The notes below the pieces were generated by a model, which was given only the letters and a program-made list of their open reading frames with translations, was not told where the DNA came from and ran no database searches. From Actinomyces capricornis (lineage in GTDB: Bacteria; Actinomycetota; Actinomycetes; Actinomycetales; Actinomycetaceae): a stretch of DNA of 64,000 nucleotides. Both the position numbers and the translations under genes were made by a program. The DNA is taken from positions 3,100,001 through 3,164,000 of the forward strand of contig NZ_AP025017.1 of assembly GCF_019974135.1 (NCBI RefSeq), in the 5' to 3' direction. Shown here piece by piece: positions 63,178 through 64,000 of the stretch. The stretch's first letter is position 1. Each line of letters begins with the position of its first letter.

Positions 63178-64000
63178 GTGGCACTCAACCGCCGGTCGTT
63201 CCTGACCATGACTGCTATCGCCACCACCCTGAGCGCCGTGGCTGCCTGCGGCTCTCAGGACTCGGGCCAGTCCACCGGCTCCACCAGCGCCGACGGCGCG
63301 CAGGGAGCCAGCAGCGGCGCCACCGACGGCGCGCCCGCCCGCGACGCCAACGCCGACCTGGTCATCTGGGCCGACGAGAAGAAGGCCGGCTCCCTCAAGG
63401 AGATCGCCGAGAAGTGGGGCAAGGAGCAGGGCATCACCGTGGCCGTCCAGGTGGTGGCCAACGAGACCCAGGACAGCTTCGTCACTGCGAACCAGGCCGG
63501 CAACGGGCCCGACATCGTGCTCGGCGCCCACGACTGGATCGGCAACCTGGTCCAGAACTCCTCCATCGCCCCGGTGACGCTGTCCAAGGAGGCCCAGGCC
63601 AACTTCGACGAGGTCGCCCTCAAGGCCGTCACCTACGACGGCCAGACCTACGGCGTCCCCTACGCCGTGGAGACCCTCGCCCTCTACGTCAACAAGGGCC
63701 TGACGCAGGTGGCCGAGCCCGCCTCCATCGAGGAGCTCGTCGAGGCCGGCAAGGCCGCCGGCACCGACGTCGTGCTGTCCCTGCCCGTGGGCGAGGAGGG
63801 CGACGCCTACCACCTCCAGCCCATCTTCACCGCCGGTGGCGGCTACCTCTTCGGCAAGGACGACCAGGGCAACTACAAGGCCGACGACCTGGGCGTGGGC
63901 TCGGAGGGCTCCATCAAGGCCGCCGAGATGATCCAGCAGTTGGGCAGCGAGAAGGTCCTGCGCAAGTCGATCACCAATGACAACGCCATCGCCACCTTCA
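63178..64000 (+). CDS. malE: Maltose/maltodextrin-binding lipoprotein, 3' end outside window
   Basis: 274 codons seen. Signal with an RR motif (NRRSFLTMTA) and lipobox SAVAAC. The mature part follows the maltodextrin-binding pattern: DLVIWADEKKAGSLKEIAEK, GPDIVLGAHDWIGNLVQ, GQTYGVPYAVETLALYVNKG and SIEELVEAGKAAG. GTG at 63178 with GAAGGAG upstream. Permeases should follow outside the window. Confidence 0.9.
   Translation, partial: MALNRRSFLTMTAIATTLSAVAACGSQDSGQSTGSTSADGAQGASSGATDGAPARDANADLVIWADEKKAGSLKEIAEKWGKEQGITVAVQVVANETQDSFVTANQAGNGPDIVLGAHDWIGNLVQNSSIAPVTLSKEAQANFDEVALKAVTYDGQTYGVPYAVETLALYVNKGLTQVAEPASIEELVEAGKAAGTDVVLSLPVGEEGDAYHLQPIFTAGGGYLFGKDDQGNYKADDLGVGSEGSIKAAEMIQQLGSEKVLRKSITNDNAIATF

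Overview
The window is high-GC actinobacterial chromosome, most likely an Actinomyces-type member of the Actinomycetaceae. The evidence is the pafBC-tatAC-helY cluster, a homodimeric aceE, polyphosphate glucokinase, a FasR-ACP-FabF locus, DUF3052 and DUF3145 genes and a dgt-dnaG pair. The genus is inferred from gene content only. Two core blocks flank an accessory island of about 26 kb.

Left core, 1-8878, all minus strand: lnt (3' end off the window), a HelY/Ski2-like helicase, a diacylglycerol-kinase-like gene, tatC, tatA, pafC and pafB.

Accessory island, about 8950-34700. It starts with a broken IS256-like element 77 bp upstream of pafB and ends with nested ISL3 and IS5 remnants. Many genes are clearly AT-richer than the core and several have a promoter ending a few bases before the start codon. 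In order it holds: two 103-residue genes; a zinc-knuckle gene plus a five-TM gene; a two-TM gene containing striking palindromes; a DUF6907 gene; two related short coiled-coil genes; an XRE regulator; small membrane or secreted proteins; a GNAT acetyltransferase; an NPCBM protein; an intact VbhA-type antitoxin beside a fic toxin broken by an amber codon, a frameshift and an IS481 insertion; an overlapping operon rhuM - DUF6414 - AAA+ ATPase; a convergent operon of an ImmA/IrrE metallopeptidase and a two-TM protein; a large serine recombinase truncated at an IS256-like element; and two orphan genes. A 76-bp inverted-repeat miniature element occurs twice. The best candidates for an undescribed system are the rhuM-DUF6414-AAA+ operon and the facing ImmA/IrrE-membrane pair.

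Right core, about 34780-64000. After a DUF418 membrane protein and ppgK comes a tightly packed minus-strand operon read from 46239 down to about 37240: LacI regulator, ABC solute-binding lipoprotein, two permeases, Cys-type sulfatase, anaerobic sulfatase maturase, TauE/SafE exporter and a YdcF-like protein. This looks like uptake and desulfation of a sulfated glycan. Next come tRNA-Val, DUF3052, aceE, a lipoprotein, aspA, fasR-acpP-fabF, tRNA-Asn, def, DUF3145, dnaG and dgt, with a long perfect inverted repeat between the last two. The window closes with a degenerate GH13-like gene and a malE-like gene (3' end off the window) behind a LacI-type operator.
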